Positions 7,786 to 15,705 of a DNA stretch of 46,318 nt are shown piece by piece; position 1 is the first letter of the stretch; every line of letters starts with the position of its first letter. The stretch comes from DASZIT01 sp052143315. GTDB taxonomy: Bacteria > Actinomycetota > Acidimicrobiia > Acidimicrobiales > RAAP-2. A program made the position numbers and the translations under genes. The notes beneath the pieces are model-generated. The model did no database searches. It was given only the letters and a program-made list of their open reading frames with translations, and had not been told where the DNA came from. The stretch spans positions 1 to 46,318 of the forward strand of contig JBKQTE010000011.1 in assembly GCA_052143315.1 (NCBI GenBank). Direction: 5' to 3'.

Positions 7786-8784
7786 CTACTTCAGCTGCAC
7801 CCGGGGGTCGACCACGGCCTGAAGGATGTCGACGACGGCGTTGATGACCACGTAGCCGACCCCGAGCACCAGAGTCACGCCGGCGATGGCTGGGAAGTCG
7901 GCGTCGGGGATGCTCTGGTCGGTGTAGAGCCCGATACCCGGCCACGAGAAGATGGTCTCCACCACCACCACGCCGGCGAACATCAGGCCGACCTGGAGGC
8001 CGGTCATCGACAGCGCGGCGCTGGTGGAGTTGCGCAGGGCGTGCCGGAGCACCACGGTGCGCTCCTTGATGCCCTTGGCCCGGGCGGTCCGGATGAAGTC
8101 CGACTGCATGGCACCCTCCAGGGAGCCGCGGAGCACCCGGCCGATGGAGACGGCCGGTCCGATGGCCACCACGAAGGCGGGCAGCAGCAGGTGGCGGACC
8201 CCGTCCCAGGCGGCCGAGACCTGCCCGTGGAGCAACGCGTCGAGCACCACGATCCCGGTGGGGCTGCTCGGCCCGGAGAATGAGCTGGAGTCGCCGGTGG
8301 AGGGGAGCCAGTGAAGGTCGCCGCTCAGGATCAGGATCCCCAGCAGGGCGAGGAGGAAGACCGGGGCGGAGGCCAGGGCCATCAGCAGCACCCGGAAGGC
8401 GCCGGCACCCCGGAAACGGGCGGCCGAGACGAGCCCGAAGATGCCCCCCATGACCACGGCCAGGAACAGGCCGGCGAAGGCCAGCTCCAGGGTGGCCGGG
8501 AGGAAGTTGCCGATGTCGGTGGCCACCGGGTCGCGGGTGCGCAGCGAGCGCCCGAGGTTCCCGTGGAGCACCCCGTCCACGTAGTGGAGGTACTGGATCA
8601 CCAGGGGCTGGTCGTACCCCAGGAGGTGGGACTCGTGGGCGATGGCGGCCTGGGAGGCGTTGGCCCCGAGGTAGGCGTGGGCCGGGTTGGTGTTGGAGAG
8701 CTTCTGCAGCAGGAAGATGACGGCGGTCAGCACCAGCAGGATGAGCCCCATCGCCACCAGGCGCTTGATCACGAAGCGGATCAC
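7786..8784 (-). CDS. ABC transporter permease, DppB/OppB type
   Basis: A 332-residue inner-membrane protein of the binding-protein-dependent transport family. An N-terminal helix ('RLVAMGLILLVLTAVIFLL') is followed by a long extracytoplasmic loop ('GYDQPLVIQYLHYVDGVLHGNLGRSL', typical of DppB/OppB) and five more hydrophobic segments. The EAA-like cytoplasmic loop reads 'DFIRTARAKGIKERTVVLRHALRN'. It partners with the second permease 37 bp upstream and with the fused ATPase. The family moves peptides, nickel chelates, opines and related small molecules, so the fold does not fix the substrate; the neighbourhood suggests a guanidino compound. Confidence 0.92.
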   Translation of the reverse strand: MIRFVIKRLVAMGLILLVLTAVIFLLQKLSNTNPAHAYLGANASQAAIAHESHLLGYDQPLVIQYLHYVDGVLHGNLGRSLRTRDPVATDIGNFLPATLELAFAGLFLAVVMGGIFGLVSAARFRGAGAFRVLLMALASAPVFLLALLGILILSGDLHWLPSTGDSSSFSGPSSPTGIVVLDALLHGQVSAAWDGVRHLLLPAFVVAIGPAVSIGRVLRGSLEGAMQSDFIRTARAKGIKERTVVLRHALRNSTSAALSMTGLQVGLMFAGVVVVETIFSWPGIGLYTDQSIPDADFPAIAGVTLVLGVGYVVINAVVDILQAVVDPRVQLK

Positions 8785-8821
8785 GGTCGGTCCCCCTTCC
8801 TGGCCGGCACCGGCCGGCCCG

Positions 8822-9706
8822 TCACGTGGTCCCCCCCAGCAGGGCGTCGTTCAGCCCGTCGCCCGAGAGGTTGGAGGCGAGGGCCAGGAAGAACACGGCC
8901 ACGGCCGGCATCACCGGGATCCACCACTCCTGCAGCAGGTACTGCAGCCCGCGGGCGGCCATGGCACCGAGCTCGGGGGCCGGGGCCGGTGCCCCGAGGC
9001 CGAGGAAGGACAGCCCGGCCAGGGCGAGGACCAGGTTGCCGACGTCGAGGCTGGCGGTCACCACGATGGCGGGGACCGCCCCGGGCAGCAGGTGGCGGGT
9101 GGCCCGGCGCACCGGGCCCACGCCGGCCAGGGCGGCCGCCTCCAGGTGGGGTCGGGCCGCCAGCGCCCGGATCTCCCCCCGCATGATCCGGGCGTAGAAC
9201 GGCCACCAGACGATGGCCACGGCGATGAGGGTATGGAGGTAGCTGGGCCCGAGCGCGGCCACGAAGGCGATGGCCAGCAGCGGGCCGGGCAGCGCCAGGA
9301 AGAGGTCGGTGATGCGCATGAGGACGGTGTCCACCCACCCACCGGCGGCCCCGGCCACCAGGCCGATCGTCCCCCCGATGAGGACCCCGGAGGCCACCAC
9401 CGCCACCGTCCCGATCAGGCTGGACCGGAGGCCGTAGAGGACGCGGCTGAAGATGTCGAAGCCCACCTCGTCGGTTCCCATCAGGTGGCCGCCGTGCAGC
9501 GGCGGCGTGAAGGGAAGCCCCGACGGCACGGTGGGGCTGTCGGGGGCGATGAGCGGGGCGAGGATGGCCACCAGCACCAGCAGGCCGAGCATGGCGAAGC
9601 CCACCCGCTCGGCGATCGAGGCGTGCCCGACGATGCGGCGGACCCCGATCAGCCGGGCGGAGCCCCGGCGGCCGGCGTGGGGGACGAAGGCCTCAGCGAC
9701 CGCCAT
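8822..9706 (-). CDS. ABC transporter permease, DppC/OppC type
   Basis: A 294-residue permease with the DppC/OppC hallmark 'HLMGTDEVGFDIFSRVLYGLRSSL' after the first transmembrane helix and the EAA-loop 'HLEAAALAGVGPVRRATRHLLPGAVPAI'. Five further helices and a C-terminal 'LASNLSGDGLNDAL' (usual consensus LGDGLRD) complete the family pattern. I start at ATG 9706 because GGAGG lies five bases before it; the longest frame starts six bases earlier at a GTG. The start lies inside the end of the ATPase gene (14-nt overlap), so translation is coupled. It forms a heterodimer with the DppB-type permease downstream. Confidence 0.92.
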   Translation of the reverse strand: MAVAEAFVPHAGRRGSARLIGVRRIVGHASIAERVGFAMLGLLVLVAILAPLIAPDSPTVPSGLPFTPPLHGGHLMGTDEVGFDIFSRVLYGLRSSLIGTVAVVASGVLIGGTIGLVAGAAGGWVDTVLMRITDLFLALPGPLLAIAFVAALGPSYLHTLIAVAIVWWPFYARIMRGEIRALAARPHLEAAALAGVGPVRRATRHLLPGAVPAIVVTASLDVGNLVLALAGLSFLGLGAPAPAPELGAMAARGLQYLLQEWWIPVMPAVAVFFLALASNLSGDGLNDALLGGTT

Positions 9707-11822
9707 CGTCACCTCCGGCGGCGGCCAGGGTGACCCGACGGTTGCGGTCGATGAACACCGGGCACGACGCCTGGTGTTCGCGGTGGGCCTGGTGGGCCTG
9801 GAAGGCCCGCCGGGCCTCCGGGTCCGTGTACGACGGGTCGGGAGGGGTGCCGTCCACCGCCTCGAGCACGACGGCGCGGCTGGCGCACGCCTCCTCGGCC
9901 GCCGGGCAGCGGGGGTGGAACTCGCATCCCGAGGGCGGGTCCATCGGGCTCCCCGGCTCGCCGGAGAGGCGGATGTGGACCCGGCCCAGCTCGGGCACGG
10001 TGTCGAGCAGCGCCCGGGTGTAGGGGTGCACGGGGTCGGCGCACAGCTGCTCGGCCCGGCCGACCTCCACGATCCGGCCCAGGTACATCACCGCGATCCG
10101 GTCCCCGACCATGCGGGCGGCAGCCAGGTCGTGGGTGACGAAGAGCACCGCCATGCCCAGCTCGCGGCGGAGCCGGCCGATGAGGTTGAGCACGGTGGCG
10201 GCCAGCGAGACGTCGAGGGCGCTGGTGGGCTCGTCGCAGAGGAGGATCTCCGGGGGCACCACCGTGGCCCGGGCCAGGGCCACCCGCTGGCGCTGGCCGC
10301 CCGACAGCTGGGCCGGCTTGGCCCGGGCCACCTCGACCGGCAGGCCGACCAGGCCGAGGGCCTCGTCCACCCGGGACCGGCGTTCGGCCCGGGTCAGGTC
10401 CCCGTCGGCCAGCCGTTCGCCGATCTGCTCGCCCACGGTGAGCCAGGGCGTCAGCGAGGCGCCGGCGTCCTGGAAGACCATCTGGGGCCGACTGCCCCGA
10501 CCGAACTCGATGGAGCCCTCGTCGATCCGCTGGAGGCCGGCGATGGACCGGAGGAGGGTGGACTTGCCGCAGCCGCTCTCGCCGACCAGGGCCACCGCCT
10601 CCCCCTCGTCCACGGCCAGGTCCACGCCGCGCAGGGCGTGGAGGGACTGCTTCCGCAGCCCCGACCCCACCGGGAAGCGCTTGTGGGCTCCGTGGACCAG
10701 CACCGCCGGGCGCCGGTTGCCGGGCTCGGGCTCGGCCTCCCACTGGGCGGCCAGCTCCGTGACCGGTGCTTCGGTGAACCGGCCGAGCCTGACGCACGCC
10801 ACCGACCGGGAGCCGTCGAACCCCACGTCGATCAGTGGGGGGAGGGCGGAGTCGCAGGCGTCGGCGTGGTGGGCGCAGCGCGGGCCGAAGGGACAGCCGG
10901 GAGGGTGGTGCCTCGGGTCGGGCGGCTCGCCCTTCAGCGTGACGATCGGCCGTCCCCGGTCCGACTCCAGGAGGAGCCGGGAGCGGAGCAGCCCGGTGGC
11001 GTAGGGGTGGAGGGGTGCCTCGAAGAGGTCGGCGGCCGGTCCCACCTCGGCCAGGCGGCCCCCGTAGAGGACGGCGATGCGGTCGGACACCTGGGCGGCG
11101 ACACCGAGGTCGTGGGTCACCAGGATGAAGCTGGTGCCCAGTTCCCTCCGGAGGGTGGCCAGCAGCTCGAGGATCTGGGCCTGGACGGTGACGTCGAGGG
11201 CGGTGGTGGGCTCGTCGGCGATGACGAGGGCCGGGTTCCCGGCGATCGCCATGGCGATCATCACCCGCTGGCGGAGGCCGCCGGAGAGCTCGTGGGGGTA
11301 GGCGCGCAGCCGGCGCCTCGGCTCGGGGACGCCGACGGCGTCGAGCAGCCGGACCGCCTCGTCGACGGAGCCGGCTGCCTCCACCACCTGCCGGCCCACC
11401 CGCATGGTCGGGTTGAGGGAGGTCATCGGGTCCTGGAAGACAGCCCCGAGGTGCTGCTTGCGCACCAGGCGGCCCTGCTCGGCGTCGGCGGTCACCATGT
11501 CGGTCCCGCACACCACCGCCGAGCCCGACAGCGTCGGGTTCGGCCGGGTGGGGAGGAGGCCCAGCAGGGCCAGACCCAGCACGCTCTTGCCCGACCCGGA
11601 CTCGCCCACCAGCCCGAGGATCTCCCCGGGCTTGAGCTCCAGGGAGACTCCCCGCAGGGCGCTGATCCGCTCGCCGTTGCGCTCGAAGCCGACGTGGAGG
11701 TCCTGGACCGACACCAGGGGGACCGCCCCCCCGGGGGCGGCGGCCGTCCCGACCCGGGGGGCGACCTCGGTCACCGTCGCCCCCGGCGGGGTCGGCTCGA
11801 CGACAACGGGGCTCCGGCTCAA
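9693..11822 (-). CDS. Fused DppD-DppF-type ABC transporter ATPase (two nucleotide-binding domains)
   Basis: One polypeptide of about 709 residues carries both ATPase domains of a peptide/opine/nickel-type importer. Domain 1 has Walker A 'GESGSGKS', signature 'LSGGLRQR', Walker B 'LVIADEPTTALD' and H-loop 'LVTHDLG'. Domain 2 has 'GESGCGKS', 'LSGGQRQR', 'ILLCDEPTSALD' and 'FVTHDLA'. Each is followed by the cysteine-containing oligo_HPY segment ('GCPFGPRC...C' and 'GCEFHPRC...C') that marks DppD/DppF/OppD/OppF. Canonical residues are intact in both halves. The proposed TTG start at 11822 overlaps the stop of the binding-protein gene as TTGA; a GTG at 11774 is an alternative, and neither has a strong ribosome-binding site. 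Confidence 0.9.
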   Translation of the reverse strand: MSRSPVVVEPTPPGATVTEVAPRVGTAAAPGGAVPLVSVQDLHVGFERNGERISALRGVSLELKPGEILGLVGESGSGKSVLGLALLGLLPTRPNPTLSGSAVVCGTDMVTADAEQGRLVRKQHLGAVFQDPMTSLNPTMRVGRQVVEAAGSVDEAVRLLDAVGVPEPRRRLRAYPHELSGGLRQRVMIAMAIAGNPALVIADEPTTALDVTVQAQILELLATLRRELGTSFILVTHDLGVAAQVSDRIAVLYGGRLAEVGPAADLFEAPLHPYATGLLRSRLLLESDRGRPIVTLKGEPPDPRHHPPGCPFGPRCAHHADACDSALPPLIDVGFDGSRSVACVRLGRFTEAPVTELAAQWEAEPEPGNRRPAVLVHGAHKRFPVGSGLRKQSLHALRGVDLAVDEGEAVALVGESGCGKSTLLRSIAGLQRIDEGSIEFGRGSRPQMVFQDAGASLTPWLTVGEQIGERLADGDLTRAERRSRVDEALGLVGLPVEVARAKPAQLSGGQRQRVALARATVVPPEILLCDEPTSALDVSLAATVLNLIGRLRRELGMAVLFVTHDLAAARMVGDRIAVMYLGRIVEVGRAEQLCADPVHPYTRALLDTVPELGRVHIRLSGEPGSPMDPPSGCEFHPRCPAAEEACASRAVVLEAVDGTPPDPSYTDPEARRAFQAHQAHREHQASCPVFIDRNRRVTLAAAGGDDGGR

Positions 11823-13468
11823 CCCGGGTAGAGCTGGTTGAGGAGGAGGGCCCACGGCATGGCGACCACGTGGGCCTGGGGCACGCCCTTCAGCCACGGT
11901 TGGACCACCATGGCGTCGTTGCGGTTGGCGATGTTGTACCAGCACCCCTCCTTGACCGCCAAGGCCACCGCCTGGCTATAGGTGGCGACGGAGTCGGTGG
12001 CCACCGCCTGGCTGTCGAGGCTGTCGACGCCGGGCACCGTGCAGGTGAGGTACTGGAGGCCCCCGGTGGAGTCGTAGGTGATGTGGTTCCACGTGTAGGC
12101 GTTGTAGGCGTCGGGCCAGACGTAGTACACCAGCACGTTCGGCCCCTGGGTGGCGGCGTCGGTGGCCGAGCCGATCCAGCCGTAGATGGAGGAGGTCTGG
12201 TAGCCGACCACCTTGGTGGTGAGGCCCAGCGCCCCGATCTCGGCAGCGATCTGCTCGGCCACCAGCTGGTCGTCCGGGGCTCCCGAGTCGTAGCCGATGG
12301 TGATCGACTTCTCCGACGCCGGCAGCTTGGACACCACCGAGGCGAGGGCGCTCGGCTTGTAGGGGATGTTCTGCAGGCCAGTGCCCGGGGGCAGCAGGCC
12401 CGCCGGGGTGGCCTGGGTGGGCACCGTGGCCCGGCCGGGGAAGACGGACTGGACGATGGACGGGGCGTTGATGGCCTCGAGCAGGGCGGTGCGGTCCTTC
12501 TGGGAGGTGAGGAAGCCGACGTGCTCGTTGACGTAGACGCTCTCCTCCTCGTTCACCGGCAGCGAGTAGAACGAGGCGCTCTTGTCGCTCCGGTACTGGG
12601 CGACGGCCGGGGTGGTGAGGTCGTGGAGGATGCCGGCCAGCTGCCCGCTGTTGAACTGGATCTCCTGGGTGGAGAGGTCGTCGATCACCGGGATGTCGAC
12701 GGTGGTGTAGTACGGCTTCTTCCCCCAGTACTGGGGGAAGGCCTTCATCTGGTACGACACCCCGACGTTGGCCTGGGTCAGGGTGTACGGGCCGGTGCCG
12801 ATGTCGTGGGTCTGGAGGTAGGTCTGGTCGTTGTCGCTGCCGGCGTACTTGGCCAGGGCGGTGGGGCTCTCCATCATCGGGCCGTACGACGAGGCCAGGT
12901 AGTCGAGGAACGCCGAGTTCGGCGTGGTCAGGTTGATGACTGCGGTGTACGGGCCCGGGGTCTGGACCGACGCCACGTCGGAGACCATGTAGGCGGGCCC
13001 GCCGTCGACCGCCGTCCGCCGGGCGAAGTCGGGGGCGATGGCCGAGGAGTTGAACGGGGTCCCGTCGTGGAACAGCACGCCCTGGCGGAGCTGGAAGGTG
13101 TAGGTCTTGCCGCCGTTGCTGATCGTCCAGCTGGTGGCCAGCGACGGCTCGATGACCCGCTTGGCCGTCCCCGGCGCGTACTTCACGAGTCCCTCGTAGA
13201 GGTTGCGGGTGAGGAGGAGGCCCTCACCGGCGTAGTAGACGTCTGGATCCGGGGGCTGGCCGGGGTCCTGGAGGAAGCTCAGGTGGAGCGTGTGGCTGGT
13301 GGGGTAGGAGGCCGCTCCGGCGGCGGCCGGTAGCCCGACGATGGCGGCCGGGAGCGCGGCGGCCAGAGTGGCGACGGCACCCACCAGGGCCCGGAGCGCG
13401 TGGGCTCGGTGGCCTCTCCCCGCCGCGTGCGGACGGCGCCCCAGGGTCGGCCGAGTGGACTGATGCAT
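11819..13468 (-). CDS. ABC transporter substrate-binding protein, family 5 (SBP_bac_5)
   Basis: A 549-residue secreted binding protein. The N-terminus has an Arg/His-rich region, then a hydrophobic core ('LVGAVATLAAALPAAIVGLPAAAG') and a likely cleavage near 'AGAASYP'. There is no lipobox cysteine, so it seems to be released or held by the uncleaved signal. Family 5 features follow: 'NLYEGLVKYAP', 'EPSLATSWTISNGGKTYTFQLR', 'GVLFHDGTPFNSSA' and 'DIGTGPYTL'. Family 5 members bind peptides, nickel, opines or glutathione. The ATG at 13468 is preceded by AGGAGG at ideal spacing. It is the first gene of the transporter operon, 340 bp downstream of the Rieske gene, with its own upstream motif. The substrate is unknown. 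Confidence 0.92.
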   Translation of the reverse strand: MHQSTRPTLGRRPHAAGRGHRAHALRALVGAVATLAAALPAAIVGLPAAAGAASYPTSHTLHLSFLQDPGQPPDPDVYYAGEGLLLTRNLYEGLVKYAPGTAKRVIEPSLATSWTISNGGKTYTFQLRQGVLFHDGTPFNSSAIAPDFARRTAVDGGPAYMVSDVASVQTPGPYTAVINLTTPNSAFLDYLASSYGPMMESPTALAKYAGSDNDQTYLQTHDIGTGPYTLTQANVGVSYQMKAFPQYWGKKPYYTTVDIPVIDDLSTQEIQFNSGQLAGILHDLTTPAVAQYRSDKSASFYSLPVNEEESVYVNEHVGFLTSQKDRTALLEAINAPSIVQSVFPGRATVPTQATPAGLLPPGTGLQNIPYKPSALASVVSKLPASEKSITIGYDSGAPDDQLVAEQIAAEIGALGLTTKVVGYQTSSIYGWIGSATDAATQGPNVLVYYVWPDAYNAYTWNHITYDSTGGLQYLTCTVPGVDSLDSQAVATDSVATYSQAVALAVKEGCWYNIANRNDAMVVQPWLKGVPQAHVVAMPWALLLNQLYPG

Positions 13469-13808
13469 CGATTCCTCCTGTCGGGCCGGTTGGCGGCCGG
13501 GCACGTCGCTGCGGTAGGTGGTCCGCCCGGGTTCGGGCGGGGCGTGGTGTGAATTTCTTTCAACTGATCGATAACATACTGGCAGGCGATTTCGCCGCTG
13601 TGTCCGCATCGTGAACGCCCTGTTACAGAGATGCCGGATCGGCGGCATTGTGCCCGGACGGCCGCGCCCGGGCACTGCCATTCAGCCGCCCCGCCGACGT
13701 ACTTCCGCCGCCCGGCGGAAGGGGGCCCCGTGGGTGAAGGGCCGAAGGAGGTGTCCCAGGTGTCGGGGCAGTGGTCGTCCACGGGCTTCGGGTGGGGCGC
13801 CCACGCCG
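13469..13808 (-). promoter_or_regulatory. Promoter region of the transporter operon with TATCGA-type site and GC hairpin
   Basis: This 340-bp gap holds no gene. On the plus strand 13568-13577 reads TCGATAACAT, close to the TCGATAGAT element found before the Rieske and CgdA-like groups but in the opposite orientation; its AT-rich surroundings stand out from the GC-rich background. A perfect 7-bp stem (CCGCCCG, loop GGTT, CGGGCGG; 13523-13540) would lie in the 5' leader of the binding-protein mRNA. It has no U-tract, so it is not a standard terminator. AGGAGG before 13468 is the ribosome-binding site. No clear -35/-10 pair was found. Confidence 0.45.
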
Positions 13809-14912
13809 CTACGTGGTCATGGCGGCCAACACGGCACCTTGGAAGCGCTCGATGGGGCGCTCGTGGTCGCGGGCGAGGGGCCCGACGGCGAACCGGGGGG
13901 AGGCCACGCCGGCCTGGACCTGCTCGCAGGCGTGGACGTCCTCGTCGATGAAGGCCCGCACCGCCCGTACGGCCGCCCCCGGATCGGAGCCGGGCTCGGC
14001 CCGGACCCGGATCTCCAGGGTGGTCCGGTCGGGCGCCACCGGGACGGCCACGTAGGTGGTGAAGAAGCCGGCCGAGGACGCCAGCATGTGGCTGGGGAAC
14101 AGGAGGTGGGCACCGATCCCCCGGCGATCGCGGTCGTCGAGGTGGGTGATGGGGACGGTGCCCTCGGGCAGCGAGGTGGCCGAGGGGTCGTCGGAACGGA
14201 GCGGCTCGTAGCTCGCCCAGTTGCCCCCCGACTGCCAGTGGGAGAAGCGGGTGTGGTCGAAGGCGCCGAGCGTCGTCCGGTGGAGGTACCAGAGGTGGTA
14301 GATGTCCACATGGTTCTCGACGAAGAGCTTCCAGTTGCATGCCATGTCCAGCCGGACGGTGGCCACCTGGGCCAGGAGGCCGGGGCGGTGGCTGCCGAGG
14401 TGGTCGGCCACGCCGACCAGCGCCTGGGCCAGGGGCGGGGCGTCGGGGTCCGGGTGGGCAAAGACCATGCCCTCCCACTCCCCGACGCCGGCGGGGGCCA
14501 GGCCCCAGTCGCCGTTCTCCAGGCCGGGAAACTGCTCGCGGCGCTGGGGCACCACGGTCAGCGAGCCGTCGAGGGCGTAGCGCCACTGGTGGTAGAAGCA
14601 GTTGATGGTGGTCCCGACGTTGCCGGTGCCGGTGAGCAGCACCATCCCGCGGTGGCGGCAGAGGTTGTGGAAGGCGCGGAGGGTCCCGTCGTCACCCCGC
14701 ACCACCACCAACGGCGCCCGGCCCACGGTACCGGTGGCGTAGTCGCCCGGCTCGACCAGCTCGTCGGCACTGGCCAGCAGCGTCCACCGGTCGGCGAAGA
14801 GCGTGCGCTGCTCGAGATCGAACCACTCCGGCGACAGGTAGGCCTCGGGGCCGAGCAGGAAGGCCGGCGCCTCCGGGGAGGTGGCGACCTCCGTCGAGGT
14901 GTCGAGGCTCAC
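13809..14912 (-). CDS. Rieske-type non-heme iron oxygenase, alpha subunit
   Basis: A 367-residue oxygenase. The Rieske [2Fe-2S] ligands are C85-R-H87 ('NLCRHRG') and C105-F-Y-H108 ('INCFYHQW'). The mononuclear iron site is D203-I-Y-H206-L-W-Y-L-H211, with a downstream acidic candidate in 'IDEDVHACEQVQAG'. That last motif and the overall size resemble the glycine-betaine/carnitine oxygenase (GbcA/CntA) branch and other N-demethylating or C-N-cleaving Rieske enzymes rather than classic aromatic dioxygenases. The GTG at 14912 overlaps the upstream gene's stop as GTGA. No ferredoxin or reductase gene lies beside it, so electrons must come from elsewhere. Context suggests oxidation of a substituted guanidine; this is inference. 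Confidence 0.88.
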   Translation of the reverse strand: MSLDTSTEVATSPEAPAFLLGPEAYLSPEWFDLEQRTLFADRWTLLASADELVEPGDYATGTVGRAPLVVVRGDDGTLRAFHNLCRHRGMVLLTGTGNVGTTINCFYHQWRYALDGSLTVVPQRREQFPGLENGDWGLAPAGVGEWEGMVFAHPDPDAPPLAQALVGVADHLGSHRPGLLAQVATVRLDMACNWKLFVENHVDIYHLWYLHRTTLGAFDHTRFSHWQSGGNWASYEPLRSDDPSATSLPEGTVPITHLDDRDRRGIGAHLLFPSHMLASSAGFFTTYVAVPVAPDRTTLEIRVRAEPGSDPGAAVRAVRAFIDEDVHACEQVQAGVASPRFAVGPLARDHERPIERFQGAVLAAMTT

Positions 14913-15499
14913 CCGGACGCCGCCATCGAGGCCGGTGGGAAGGTGGCCTCCAACGACCAGCGAGCGCTGTTGCGGCACTGAAGCTGGAGCGCCGCGCTCT
15001 CCACCGGGTCGGACGGGATGGTCAGCTCGAGCCTCCACCGCTCGGCGCGGGCGGTCATGACCCGCCACCCGGACGAGACGCGGTCGCCGATCTCCGGGAG
15101 CTCCGGGCCGACCCGGTGCCACACCTCGGTGAACGTGACCGGCGGGCCGTCGGCGTCGACGGGCACCGCTCCCACCTCCACCAGGTCGTCTCCGTCCCAG
15201 TGGACCGCCGACCGGTCGGCGCCCGCCCCGGCCAGCGAGTCGACGTCGTGGTGCCAGGTCAGGAACCCGCCGTCGGCCGACACCGGTTCGTAGGTGGTGT
15301 AGCCGGCCATCACCCGGTCCTCGGACAACCCGTCGGCGTGCCCGGTCGGAGCGTCGAAACGCCACCGGATGTCCATGAAGGCCCGGGCCGCCTGCCACCA
15401 CAGCACCAGCGCCGGCTCGGCGACGGTGTCGGCCCCGACGCTCACCGACCACCGGCGCCACAGGCCCTGGAACTCGACGGGGAGGGCGCCGCCGGTCAC
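14909..15499 (-). CDS. Uncharacterised beta-rich (possibly lipocalin-like) protein coupled to the Rieske oxygenase
   Basis: A protein of 196 residues if it starts at GTG 15499. It begins 'VEFQGLWRRWSVSVGADT' and continues with alternating short strands ('LVLWWQAARAFMDIRW', 'MAGYTTYEP', 'FLTWHHDVDS', 'SAVHWDGDDLVEVG', 'VTFTEVWHRVG'). The tryptophan-rich strand pattern suggests a calycin/lipocalin-type barrel, but I cannot assign a family with certainty. It is not a recognisable Rieske beta subunit (no clear SnoaL-like pattern). It has no signal peptide. The stop overlaps the Rieske start by 4 nt (GTGA), so the two are made together; it may bind the substrate or act on the product. The frame is open further upstream, but the earlier part does not look coding. 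Confidence 0.6.
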   Translation of the reverse strand: MTGGALPVEFQGLWRRWSVSVGADTVAEPALVLWWQAARAFMDIRWRFDAPTGHADGLSEDRVMAGYTTYEPVSADGGFLTWHHDVDSLAGAGADRSAVHWDGDDLVEVGAVPVDADGPPVTFTEVWHRVGPELPEIGDRVSSGWRVMTARAERWRLELTIPSDPVESAALQLQCRNSARWSLEATFPPASMAASG

Positions 15500-15558
15500 G
15501 CCCGGTCCGCCCCGGGCCGGACCGTGTTCACTGCCATGCCGGATGCTGTTCGGATCAT
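15496..15558 (-). CDS. Possible 20-codon leader ORF before the Rieske pair
   Basis: An ATG at 15558, with GAAAGG about 11 bases upstream, opens a 20-codon frame. Its TGA overlaps the GTG of the downstream gene as GTGA, the same junction used elsewhere in the cluster. It could be a translated leader that couples or attenuates expression, or a chance frame; composition alone does not decide. Confidence 0.2.
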   Translation of the reverse strand: MIRTASGMAVNTVRPGADRA

Positions 15559-15643
15559 ATGCGACGGTGCCTTTCCGACGGGTACCCGCCCAATGACATG
15601 CCGGACCACCGCGTCCGACAGCGGAATGGACTGCTGACGAGAA

Positions 15644-15660
15644 ATCTATCGATCGATTGT
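15644..15660. promoter_or_regulatory. TATCGA-type candidate operator/promoter before the Rieske pair
   Basis: The 206-bp gap between allophanate hydrolase and the Rieske pair contains ATCTATCGATCGATTGT, with a perfect 10-bp palindrome ATCGATCGAT (15648-15657). The element ATCTATCGA (15644-15652) is identical in nine of nine bases to 22405-22413 before the CgdA-like gene. On the minus strand it also contains TAGATT, a possible -10 element, so shared promoter sequence and shared operator cannot be separated by eye. Confidence 0.45.
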
Positions 15661-15705
15661 TTCTGGGCTGTTTCCCGGCCGTTACGTCTCCACGACTCCG
15701 GAGGA

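Noticed and set aside
9453..11831. 792-codon open frame on the plus strand
   Set aside because: Antisense to the fused ATPase with intact Walker motifs; low-complexity translation.
11870..13333. 487-codon plus-strand frame
   Set aside because: Antisense to the family 5 binding protein; no ribosome-binding site or recognisable domain.
13523..13540. Rho-independent terminator after the Rieske gene
   Set aside because: The GC stem has no T-tract on either strand and lies in the leader of the binding-protein gene, so it was noted only as a leader hairpin.
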